Shown piece after piece: positions 1 to 5,533 of a stretch of 8,836 nt of DNA. The DNA comes from an uncultured bacterium (GTDB lineage: Bacteria; Bacteroidota; Bacteroidia; Chitinophagales; CAIOSU01), in NCBI GenBank assembly GCA_903861055.1, contig CAIOSU010000061.1, positions 1-8,836 of the forward strand. The letters run 5' to 3'. Below the pieces are notes generated by a model, which was not told where the DNA came from, searched no databases, and saw only the letters and a program-made list of their open reading frames with translations. Numbering within the stretch: the first letter of the stretch is position 1; each line of letters begins with the position of its first letter. Both the position numbers and the translations under genes were made by a program.

Positions 1-313
1 TGTGCTTAATGTGCACATTGCCAAACACCAACACAGGGCCATTGGGCACTATCTCTACCATCGATTCGCTCTCAATCTGCGGTGCCTCGGTTTCGGCATT
101 GTTCATATAAAGGGTTAATGCTCCCGATGGGCATTTGTTCACTTGGGACTTAATCTCATCGGTAGTAGCACCTTGGGCGTTTATCCAAGGGTGGGCCTTG
201 TTGTTAAACACACCAGGTAAGCCGCTTACGCAGAATGCCGAATGTATGCACACTTCTGGCTTCCATACTATGGTTACCTCGCCATTGCTATATTCTTTTG
301 TAGTATCGGCCAT
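1..313 (-). CDS. 4Fe-4S mono-cluster protein (Fer4_19/YjdI-like), probably with C-terminal CDGSH domain; 3' end cut by window
   Basis: The visible 104 residues match the divergent 4Fe-4S mono-cluster family (Fer4_19, as in E. coli YjdI). The cysteine pattern is C22-IHSAF-C28-VSGLPGVF, then HPWIN at 41-45 and NKC61PSGAL. These cysteines are the expected cluster ligands. Residues 86-104 (VEIVPNGPVLVFGNVHIKH) resemble the beginning of a CDGSH iron-sulfur domain, which often follows Fer4_19, but the CDGSH cysteines and histidine would lie beyond base 1, so this part is inference. The ATG at 313-311 is chosen because an in-frame TAA lies 18 bases upstream. No Shine-Dalgarno sequence is visible. 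The gene follows the OsmC gene after 45 AT-rich bases and probably shares its transcript. Likely a cytoplasmic electron-transfer or redox-sensing protein; the substrate is unknown. Confidence 0.85.
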   Translation of the reverse strand, partial: MADTTKEYSNGEVTIVWKPEVCIHSAFCVSGLPGVFNNKAHPWINAQGATTDEIKSQVNKCPSGALTLYMNNAETEAPQIESESMVEIVPNGPVLVFGNVHIKH

Positions 314-358
314 TGCGTGACGTTGATTAGTTTACGTCAAATTACTAAAAATATAGTA

Positions 359-751
359 TTATACCAACTGAGTAACAATGTCGTTTTGTTGGTTGAGGAT
401 TTTATGCACTGGGCATCGGTTGGCTATAGCCAATAATCTTTCTCGCTGTGCCTCGTCGAGCTTACCAGTAAGCTTTATATTGCGAGTGAGCAACAATTTA
501 CCAGTGCCGGCCTCTTGCTCACCTGATATGGATACCTCCACTTCGTCCAAAGGCCAATCCTTGAGGCGCGCGTACATTTGCACCGTCATATTGGTGCAAG
601 CAACCAAGGCAGCAAGCAATGTTTCGGTAGGTTTGGGAGCCAAATCGGTACCCTGCACTTCTATTGGCTCATCAAATGCCAACTCATGCGCGCCGATATT
701 TACCTTCATAAAATACCCCGCATTGCCTTTCAGGCTGCCTTTAGCTTCCAT
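359..751 (-). CDS. OsmC/Ohr-family thiol peroxidase-like protein
   Basis: A 130-residue cytoplasmic protein of the OsmC/Ohr superfamily, whose members reduce organic hydroperoxides or act on other small thiol-reactive molecules. Both signature cysteines are present: Cys52 in LLAALVACTNMTVQMYARLK-like context at the head of the central helix, and Cys113 in the IANRCPVHK motif. The CPVHK form is typical of the YhfA/OsmC-like branch rather than classical Ohr. The frame is open further upstream to an ATG at 883, but that start would run 127 bases into the nitroreductase gene and add unrelated sequence. The ATG at 751 gives the usual family length and sits 5 bases after the nitroreductase stop codon, so the two are almost certainly co-transcribed and probably translationally linked. 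The exact peroxide substrate cannot be read from the sequence. Confidence 0.9.
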   Translation of the reverse strand: MEAKGSLKGNAGYFMKVNIGAHELAFDEPIEVQGTDLAPKPTETLLAALVACTNMTVQMYARLKDWPLDEVEVSISGEQEAGTGKLLLTRNIKLTGKLDEAQRERLLAIANRCPVHKILNQQNDIVTQLV

Positions 752-756
752 TGTGG

Positions 757-1365
757 TTACAATAACTTGTCTTGAAAAACGAAAGTGCTTAATGGGTTTC
801 GGTTGCGCGGTGTAAGCTCCCTGCTGCGGAAAGGTTCCTCTAGCTCCTCTGCGGGAGCCAAGTGGCCTAATGCTATAAAACATACCAGCTCCATATCTTC
901 TGGAAGTTGAATTAACTGTTCGGCATCTGACCTACGAAAACCACCCATTACATGCCCCAAAATGCCCATTGAAGCAGCTTGTAACAGCAAGTTTTGGTTT
1001 GCCGAGCCCACATCGTACCAATTATATTTGTTGGCGGCCCCTGTATTCATATGGTTTTTACGCGAAAGGCTTGCTATCAATACCGCCGCATTTTTTGCCC
1101 AAGGCTGGTTGCCCGCCATAAGAGTATTCCACATTGCATCAAATACAGGTGAGCCTTTGGTAGCGTATACATACATCCAAGGCTGCTCGTTCATGCTGCT
1201 GGGTGCCCAACTAGCTGCCTCAAAAATAGTATCCAACTCTTGTTGGGTGATTGGTTGGTTACTAAACGACCTAGCGCTCCATCGCTCACGAATAACTTGA
1301 TGTACTGGGTTTTCAGTAGTTGCTATCTTCACTTGTTGCGCTTCGCTTATGGTTGTCTCTTTCAT
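757..1365 (-). CDS. Nitroreductase-family FMN-dependent oxidoreductase
   Basis: A 202-residue member of the nitroreductase family, which are FMN flavoproteins, usually dimers, that use NAD(P)H to reduce nitroaromatics, quinones or other acceptors. Visible motifs are the phosphate/FMN-binding RERWSARSFS at 26-35 (R28 and R32), the conserved AASWAPSSMNEQPW segment at 50-63, the DVGSANQNLLLQAASMGILGHVMGGF region that packs on the flavin, and the C-terminal FIALGHLAPAEELEEPFRSR motif. The length is normal for the family. The start at 1365 precedes the conserved region by about 20 residues; the 93 bases upstream show no convincing Shine-Dalgarno or -7 element. It leads a cluster with the OsmC and 4Fe-4S genes, which suggests a role in oxidative or electrophile stress. 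The physiological substrate is not predictable. Confidence 0.92.
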   Translation of the reverse strand: MKETTISEAQQVKIATTENPVHQVIRERWSARSFSNQPITQQELDTIFEAASWAPSSMNEQPWMYVYATKGSPVFDAMWNTLMAGNQPWAKNAAVLIASLSRKNHMNTGAANKYNWYDVGSANQNLLLQAASMGILGHVMGGFRRSDAEQLIQLPEDMELVCFIALGHLAPAEELEEPFRSRELTPRNRNPLSTFVFQDKLL

Positions 1366-1441
1366 AATACTACTCCAAACACGAAGATGCCAGAAAAAGT
1401 TTTCTTGTTTCGTTAGTTGCCAGTAAATGGTGATTCGTCGC

Positions 1442-1457
1442 TAGTTACTAATAACTA
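1442..1457 (-). other. Short AT-rich hairpin just after the SDR stop codon
   Basis: Six perfectly paired bases (TAGTTA/TAACTA) enclose a 4-base loop, starting one base after the TAA of the SDR gene. The stem has only one G:C pair and no T-run follows on the minus strand. It could stabilise the 3' end of the accD operon transcript or act as a weak terminator, but it may also be chance in AT-rich sequence. Confidence 0.25.
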
Positions 1458-1458
1458 A

Positions 1459-2304
1459 TTACGCCAGTGCAGTGAGTTTTTCGCTTACCTGCCATAGCTC
1501 GAGCGCTACAGTTGTATCTAAAGCTTTTTTACTAGCCATTTTTGCCTTGCTCTTATCAAAATACTTGCCTGTTACGCCTTCCACTTCGGGGCTAGAAGCC
1601 AGATAAATACTGGTGGCAGCACCTTGCTCAGTGGTAATCATAAATGGCTTTAATAGAGTCCAACCCAACCGATAAATTCCTTTCGATTCTTTGCGGGCAA
1701 TATCGGTAGCTACTACTCCTGGGTGCAGACTATTTGCGGTTACGCCTGTTCCTTCCAATCGGCGGGCAAGCTCGTTGGTAAACAATACATTGCCTAGCTT
1801 AGATTGGCCATAGGCCAGCCTAAAGCCATCGTAATTATTCTTAAAATAAAGGTTGTCGAAATAAATATGGCCACGGTAATGAGCCCTGGAGGCTACATTA
1901 ACTATTCGAGCTGGCGCTGAAGCTTTAAGTGTATCAAGCAACAAATTGGTCAATAAAAATGGCCCCAAGTGGTTGATAGCAAATTGACGTTCAATTCCAT
2001 CTTCAGTTTCTCCATACTCCGAAAAAAAAGCACCTGCATTGTTTACCAGCACATCCAACCTATCGTACTTGCTCTTGAAATCGGCAACCAACTGGCGTAT
2101 CTGCTTCTGGCTGCCTAGGTCGCATTTAATAAAGCTTACCTTGTTGTTGCCTGTGGTTTGCATAACATCGGCTACTGCTTCTTGGCCCTTGGCTGCATCG
2201 CGGGCAACAATTACAACGGTTGCACCTTGCTTAGCTAGGGCACGGGCGGTTTCAAGGCCAATTCCGGCATTGCCGCCAGTGATGAGTACGGTTTTGTTTT
2301 GCAT
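1459..2304 (-). CDS. Short-chain dehydrogenase/reductase, retinol dehydrogenase-like
   Basis: A 281-residue classical SDR with a Rossmann fold that uses NAD(P)(H). All hallmark residues are visible: the dinucleotide-binding TGGNAGIG at 9-16, CDL at 61-63, NNAG at 88-91, the active-site Asn111 (INHLG), Ser139, and the catalytic YGQSK with Tyr165 and Lys169, followed by LHPGVVAT at 193-200. The arrangement RIVNVASRAH and the length resemble the retinol dehydrogenase/WW-domain oxidoreductase-like branch rather than FabG, so a role as the fatty-acid-synthesis ketoreductase is not supported despite the linkage to accD. Arg35 after the second strand (VIVARD) favours NADP(H), which is an inference. 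The start is 16 bases after the DUF2905 stop, giving an accD-DUF2905-SDR transcript. The substrate is unknown. Confidence 0.92.
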   Translation of the reverse strand: MQNKTVLITGGNAGIGLETARALAKQGATVVIVARDAAKGQEAVADVMQTTGNNKVSFIKCDLGSQKQIRQLVADFKSKYDRLDVLVNNAGAFFSEYGETEDGIERQFAINHLGPFLLTNLLLDTLKASAPARIVNVASRAHYRGHIYFDNLYFKNNYDGFRLAYGQSKLGNVLFTNELARRLEGTGVTANSLHPGVVATDIARKESKGIYRLGWTLLKPFMITTEQGAATSIYLASSPEVEGVTGKYFDKSKAKMASKKALDTTVALELWQVSEKLTALA

Positions 2305-2320
2305 GGTGGGGATGGTTGCT

Positions 2321-2545
2321 TTAAAGTAACCGACGTATCAGGTTAACGATTATTGTTAGGCCTAAGCTAAACAATATCATAGTGGAAATGGGGAAATAGA
2401 ATCGTGAATTTTCGCTCTCGATGCGAATGTCGCCAGGCAAGCGCCCCACCCAAATATACTTATCATGGAAAAAATAGATCAAAATACCCAAGACTATTAT
2501 GGCTGTGCCAGCAACTATGAGATACTTACCCGTTTGAGCATTCAT
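2321..2545 (-). CDS. DUF2905 family small membrane protein
   Basis: A 74-residue protein matching DUF2905. It has a first hydrophobic helix at about residues 8-26 (YLIVAGTAIIVLGILIYFF), the family's central motif GRLPGDIRIESENSRFYFPIST at about 34-55, and a second hydrophobic helix at about 55-69 ending in a basic RRLL tail. It is thus a two-helix inner-membrane protein with a short conserved loop. No biochemical function is established for the family. It starts 8 bases after the accD stop codon, which points to co-transcription with the acetyl-CoA carboxylase subunit. A role in the membrane or lipid supply would fit the location but is speculation. Confidence 0.9.
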   Translation of the reverse strand: MNAQTGKYLIVAGTAIIVLGILIYFFHDKYIWVGRLPGDIRIESENSRFYFPISTMILFSLGLTIIVNLIRRLL

Positions 2546-2553
2546 ACGCTTAC

Positions 2554-3405
2554 CTACACCTTCATCAAGCCCAGCAAATCGCTAATGGTTTGTTTTAGGT
2601 TTTTGCGGTCAACTATCAAATCTAGGAAACCGTGCTCCAACAAAAACTCGCTTGATTGAAAGCCTACTGGTATTTCTTTCTTAATGGTTTCTTTAATTAC
2701 CCTCGGGCCCGCAAAACCAATTAAGGCGCCTGGCTCGGCAATCAATACATCGCCAAGCATACTAAAACTGGCCGTAACTCCACCTGTAGTTGGGTCGGTA
2801 AGCAAGGATATAAAAGGCAATTTAGCTTCGGATAGTTGGGTAAGTTTAGCAGCGGTTTTGGCCATCTGCATCAGCGAAAATGCAGCCTCCATCATACGCG
2901 CACCGCCTGACTTAGAGATGATAACCAATGGTAACTTGTTTGCAATGCAATAATCAATGCTTCGGGCTATTTTTTCGCCCACTACCGAGCCCATTGAGCC
3001 GCCGATGTATGCAAAATCCATAGCTGCAATTACCACACGCTGCTCGTTCATAGGGCCAACGGCCACTTGCATGGCATCTTTCAAACCGGTCTTTTCGGTT
3101 GCTTCCACCATCCGCTCGGCGTAAGGCTTTAAGTCCGTAAAAGTGAGCATATCTTTAGGCAACAAGTTGTCGAAAAGGATTTGCACCTCATCTTCTTTCT
3201 CGTCAAAAAGAAACTCGAAATATTCGATAGAGCCAATACGATGATGAAAATTGCAATGGTTGCATACATGCAAATTGCCCTTTAACTCAATTTGCGTTAA
3301 AGTGGCTTTGCAACCTGGGCATTTTACCCACATGCCATCAGGAGCTTCTTTCTTCTCCCGAGTGCTTGTAGTTATACCTTCCTTAATTCGCGTGAACCAT
3401 CCCAT
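2554..3405 (-). CDS. accD: Acetyl-CoA carboxylase, carboxyltransferase subunit beta
   Basis: A 283-residue AccD, which with AccA transfers the carboxyl group from biotinylated carrier protein to acetyl-CoA to give malonyl-CoA, the committed step of fatty acid synthesis in the cytoplasm. The N-terminal four-cysteine zinc ribbon is intact (C29-x2-C32-x15-C48-x2-C51). The crotonase-like carboxyltransferase core shows IGGSMGSVVGEKI at 134-146, SKSGGARMMEA at 164-174 followed by SLMQMAKT, then DPTTGGVTASF and GFAGPRVIKET. Length is normal. The start at 3405 is supported by an AAGAGGAG purine run 5 bases upstream. accA and the biotin carboxylase genes are not in the window. Two small genes follow in the same direction at 8 and 16 bases spacing, so this is the head of a three-gene operon. 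Confidence 0.98.
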   Translation of the reverse strand: MGWFTRIKEGITTSTREKKEAPDGMWVKCPGCKATLTQIELKGNLHVCNHCNFHHRIGSIEYFEFLFDEKEDEVQILFDNLLPKDMLTFTDLKPYAERMVEATEKTGLKDAMQVAVGPMNEQRVVIAAMDFAYIGGSMGSVVGEKIARSIDYCIANKLPLVIISKSGGARMMEAAFSLMQMAKTAAKLTQLSEAKLPFISLLTDPTTGGVTASFSMLGDVLIAEPGALIGFAGPRVIKETIKKEIPVGFQSSEFLLEHGFLDLIVDRKNLKQTISDLLGLMKV

Positions 3406-3410
3406 ACATT

Positions 3411-3418
3411 CTCCTCTT
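3411..3418 (-). promoter_or_regulatory. Shine-Dalgarno sequence of accD
   Basis: AAGAGGAG lies 5 bases before the accD ATG. Clear Shine-Dalgarno sequences are uncommon in Bacteroidota and most genes in this window lack one. It fixes the accD start and may indicate strong translation initiation. Confidence 0.6.
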
Positions 3419-3439
3419 GGGGCTAATATTATTGCTCGG

Positions 3440-3477
3440 TAAAGTTAGGACAATTGTTTTCATCCTACCTAAAGATA
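3440..3477 (-). promoter_or_regulatory. Candidate promoter region for the accD operon
   Basis: Two near matches to the Bacteroidota -7 element TAnnTTTG occur here, each with A instead of the final G: TATCTTTA at 3477-3470 and TAACTTTA at 3447-3440. The nearer one would give a leader of about 30 bases. No good -33 TTTG element is present at the usual 19-21 base spacing; the TTTA inside the first site is the best candidate for the second. The 126-base gap to the SRPBCC gene is long enough for an independent promoter. Confidence 0.3.
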
Positions 3478-3483
3478 CGGAAT

Positions 3484-3499
3484 GAAATAAGAAAGGTAA
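3484..3499 (-). repeat. Left arm of 16-base inverted repeat, downstream of the SRPBCC gene
   Basis: GAAATAAGAAAGGTAA on the plus strand. It is an exact reverse complement of the sequence at 3988-4003. It begins 32 bases past the SRPBCC stop codon and lies about 80 bases upstream of the accD start, so on the minus-strand transcript it reads UUACCUUUCUUAUUUC. Identity stops abruptly at both ends. Confidence 0.85.
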
Positions 3500-3531
3500 C
3501 GATATAAGATTAGAAGAACGGGATGATTTGA

Positions 3532-3987
3532 TTAATTCTTTTCCCAGTGAGCTTCCAATACTTTAAGCACGTTACCCCAAGCATTATCAAAATATTTGTA
3601 GGTTTTATCCCACTCTTCCCCTTCGGGCCAGCCAGTATGCACCAAGCGCAGATTGGTGCCATCAATAGTTTCGCTAAAAAAGAGCGTTACCCAAGTTTTG
3701 TACTCATGGTTGCGTACATAAGGTATAGTAGGTGGGGCGTTCCAAGTAAAGCTTAGCATTTCCAATGGCACAAAACTGATGATAACGCAACCCTCAGAAC
3801 CTTGAAGCCCCAGAGCTGCGCTGTCATCAAAATAAAGCTCAAAAGGTCCGCCGCGTTCAAGCTTCATATTGGCTCGCACGTCCAAAAACGCGGCAATACC
3901 TTCCGCAGTGGTCCAGCTATGCCATACGTCATTCGCTGTTGCATTAATGGTGGCGGTTTTAATGATTTGCTTGTCTGTTATTTTCAT
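3532..3987 (-). CDS. SRPBCC / AHSA1 (Aha1 C-terminal-like) domain protein
   Basis: A 151-residue single-domain protein of the START/Bet v1-like SRPBCC superfamily, AHSA1 branch. Visible family features are the opening strand with IIKTATINATANDVWHSWTTAEGIAAFL (about 9-35), a central GGPFELYFDD segment (about 46-55), a buried LSFTWNAPP strand (about 78-86), VTLFFSETIDGTNLRLVHTGWPEGEEWD (about 99-126), and a closing amphipathic helix ending FDNAWGNVLKVLEAHWEK. Such proteins bind hydrophobic ligands in a cavity, but the bacterial AHSA1 members mostly have no known ligand. There is no signal peptide, so it is probably cytoplasmic. It starts 26 bases after the rhomboid stop codon and likely shares that transcript. 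Its ribosome-binding region (AAAGG, 4 bases before ATG) lies inside one arm of the 16-base inverted repeat. Confidence 0.88.
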   Translation of the reverse strand: MKITDKQIIKTATINATANDVWHSWTTAEGIAAFLDVRANMKLERGGPFELYFDDSAALGLQGSEGCVIISFVPLEMLSFTWNAPPTIPYVRNHEYKTWVTLFFSETIDGTNLRLVHTGWPEGEEWDKTYKYFDNAWGNVLKVLEAHWEKN

Positions 3988-4003
3988 TTACCTTTCTTAT
4001 TTC
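3988..4003 (-). repeat. Right arm of 16-base inverted repeat, covering the SRPBCC ribosome-binding site
   Basis: Read on the minus strand it is GAAATAAGAAAGGTAA, immediately followed by the SRPBCC ATG at 3987. It contains the AAAGG that is the only Shine-Dalgarno-like sequence for that gene. It is the perfect reverse complement of 3484-3499, with 488 bases between the arms, which enclose the whole gene. Confidence 0.85.
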
Positions 4004-4013
4004 TCATCTGTCA

Positions 4014-4565
4014 TTACCTTTTACCCATAAAGCCAAACATACTACCGCAAAGCCCACCGATAATATGGGCAAACTGCGAGATATTGTCGGCTTGAAAGCT
4101 GTTGTATATCTCTTTACCTACAAACAATAGGAGTATTAAGATAAAGGTGATTGGTATTTTGCCTGCTTGCACATTTACAAAACTGATGAGCATTACCAAC
4201 ATAAACACAATGCCACTGGCCCCCCAAAGCCCGTCGTGAAAGAAAAGGGCATTTAACAAACCCGTAACAAGTGCGGTAAGCAGTATCATAACCAAGAGTT
4301 GGCGCCAACCATACTTCTCCTCCAACACCGGACCTAACAATAAAATAAAAGTAAGATTGCCCAACAGATGCTCAACATTGGCATGCCCAAGGCAATGCGT
4401 AAACAGGGTAAGATAATCGACCCAATTGTTTAAATTGAACTTACCACCCAAGCTAACCATTGGCGTTAGGGCTCCTCCTGCTGCAATGTTTGCAGCAAAC
4501 ACCACTACGCACAACAAACTAAAAGTGAGTATTACGGGGGCGTTGTAATGCAGGCGAATATTCAT
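4014..4565 (-). CDS. Rhomboid-family intramembrane serine protease
   Basis: A 183-residue polytopic inner-membrane protein with the rhomboid core of about six helices. The catalytic dyad is visible: Ser117 in the GASG motif (115-118) and His167 in QFAHIIGG of the last helix. The HLLGN motif at 66-70 corresponds to the HxxxN of GlpG and supplies the oxyanion residue Asn70. All key residues are present, so it should be an active protease cutting membrane proteins, though the substrate is unknown. The frame is open to an ATG at 4622, but that codon lies in the loop of the upstream gene's terminator and the extra 19 residues are not family-like, so the ATG at 4565 is preferred. A consensus -7 element 33 bases upstream agrees. 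The SRPBCC gene follows after 26 bases. Confidence 0.92.
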   Translation of the reverse strand: MNIRLHYNAPVILTFSLLCVVVFAANIAAGGALTPMVSLGGKFNLNNWVDYLTLFTHCLGHANVEHLLGNLTFILLLGPVLEEKYGWRQLLVMILLTALVTGLLNALFFHDGLWGASGIVFMLVMLISFVNVQAGKIPITFILILLLFVGKEIYNSFQADNISQFAHIIGGLCGSMFGFMGKR

Positions 4566-4597
4566 ATTACTGCGCAATTGGGAGGTAGCATACCAGT

Positions 4598-4605
4598 CAA
4601 AAATA
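4598..4605 (-). promoter_or_regulatory. -7 promoter element for the rhomboid gene, overlapping a terminator T-tract
   Basis: TATTTTTG is an exact match to TAnnTTTG, 32 bases before the rhomboid ATG at 4565. It is embedded in the T-rich tail of the terminator at 4610-4636. No matching -33 TTTG is found at the usual spacing, and a T-rich tail can match by chance, so confidence is moderate. Confidence 0.4.
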
Positions 4606-4636
4606 AAAAAAGGCAACCACATAAAGTGATTGCCTT
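4603..4636 (-). terminator. Rho-independent terminator of the secreted-protein gene
   Basis: On the minus strand an 11-base-pair stem (4636-4626 with 4620-4610, one G:T wobble, core GGCAATCAC/GTGGTTGCC) closes a 5-base loop and runs into TTTTTTTATTTTTG. It starts 29 bases after the stop codon at 4666. This is the clearest terminator in the window and separates the secreted-protein gene from the rhomboid gene. Confidence 0.9.
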
Positions 4637-4665
4637 CCTGTATTACACGGAAATGTATTTCCGTA

Positions 4666-5238
4666 CTAGTTTCTTGGTGTATTTACAACAGTAGTTACTG
4701 GGCCGTAGTATTTGTAAGATTCAACCAACCCTTTAAAGGCCGGCATATACTTATCAAACTCTGCTTGGCTAGAAGCGCTGAATACGAAGAACGGCACTAC
4801 ATCGCCCTCGTCGATATATGCTACTGCCTCATAAGTGTTGGCTTTAGCGTTAATCATGTGCATTACTGTAGCATTGCCTTTACCACGATTTACAGTAATA
4901 CCACCCCCATCATTTATCTGTATACCCGGCGATGAAATTTTGTACATATCAATGTCGTAGCTCATTAGGTCGTAAATATTGTCACCGCTTCCAACTAGGC
5001 TGGTGGTATTTACAAAAATGAAAGCGCCGGTGGTTTCCCATACCGTGCCTTCTAAGTGGAATGCAGCCCCCAGACCCATTTCACCGGCAACATCTTTGTT
5101 GGCAAGCCATCCATCGGGTGCGGTTACGGCATAGGCACTGCCTTGCTGATTTACTAAAATGCTTCTCTCTTCTTGTGCTTGTGCGTCGGCAAATAGCATA
5201 CAGCTAGCCATCACACTTAAAATCATCGTCCTCATCAT
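4666..5238 (-). CDS. Secreted/periplasmic protein of unknown function
   Basis: A 190-residue protein that I do not recognise. Residues 1-22 (MMRTMILSVMASCMLFADAQAQ) look like a Sec signal peptide with a basic start, a hydrophobic core and an ADAQA cleavage region; there is no cysteine just after the cleavage site, so it is not an obvious lipoprotein. The mature part starts with a strand and an APDGW motif (about 39-43), then alternating strands such as GAFIFVNTTSL and FFVFSAS, and ends with a helix FDKYMPAFKGLVESYKYY. A leading APDGW-like turn and a terminal helix are reminiscent of PsbP/Mog1-like small secreted domains, but this is only a structural guess. A purine run AGAGAAGAGAG directly precedes the tandem ATG codons at 5238 and 5235. 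It is a single-gene unit with its own terminator. Confidence 0.85.
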   Translation of the reverse strand: MMRTMILSVMASCMLFADAQAQEERSILVNQQGSAYAVTAPDGWLANKDVAGEMGLGAAFHLEGTVWETTGAFIFVNTTSLVGSGDNIYDLMSYDIDMYKISSPGIQINDGGGITVNRGKGNATVMHMINAKANTYEAVAYIDEGDVVPFFVFSASSQAEFDKYMPAFKGLVESYKYYGPVTTVVNTPRN

Positions 5239-5533
5239 CTCTCTTCTCTTTAATCCGTGATTAATACCTAATCGTACGTGGAATCCGAAAAAAAGTTACA
5301 AGGATAACTAAGTGTTTTGCGGTAGACGGGAAAATGAAATGGTAATAACTGAGCAACACCAAGAACCTTGGTAAGGGAAATTGTTACTCTTGATTTATGA
5401 TAAAAGCTTTACAGTAAATGACCATTCAATACTTACCAATAAAAGCACTGATCTAGTCAATACGAGATTTGCTAAACAATAGCAGTAATTATTCTCCTAA
5501 AGCAGATGAGGAGCTTGCTTGTTTAGTTTTAAA
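5239..5533. other. 295-base intergenic region with two inverted-repeat structures
   Basis: No gene is supported here on either strand. It must carry the promoter of the secreted-protein gene; TAACTTTT at 5299-5292 on the minus strand is a near match to TAnnTTTG. A nested structure spans 5342-5387: an outer 7-base stem with one wobble (GTAATAA/TTGTTAC) and an inner perfect ACCAAG-AAC-CTTGGT hairpin at 5358-5372. A second structure spans 5472-5526: perfect 8-base arms CTAAACAA/TTGTTTAG around an inner CTCCT/AGGAG pair. The second lies just past the M42 stop codon and could mark that transcript's 3' end, although no T-run follows. Confidence 0.5.

Noticed and set aside
378..815. Plus-strand open frame of 145 codons
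   Set aside because: It is antisense to the OsmC-like gene and the nitroreductase end, resembles no family and arises from the reverse frame of well-supported genes.
752..883. N-terminal extension of the OsmC-like protein to the ATG at 883
   Set aside because: It overlaps the nitroreductase gene by 127 bases and the added residues are not OsmC-like. The ATG at 751, 5 bases after the nitroreductase stop, gives the normal family length.
3411..3531. Search for a riboswitch or terminator between the SRPBCC gene and accD
   Set aside because: No stable GC-containing hairpin or recognised riboswitch core was seen; only the inverted-repeat arm and weak promoter-like sites are present.
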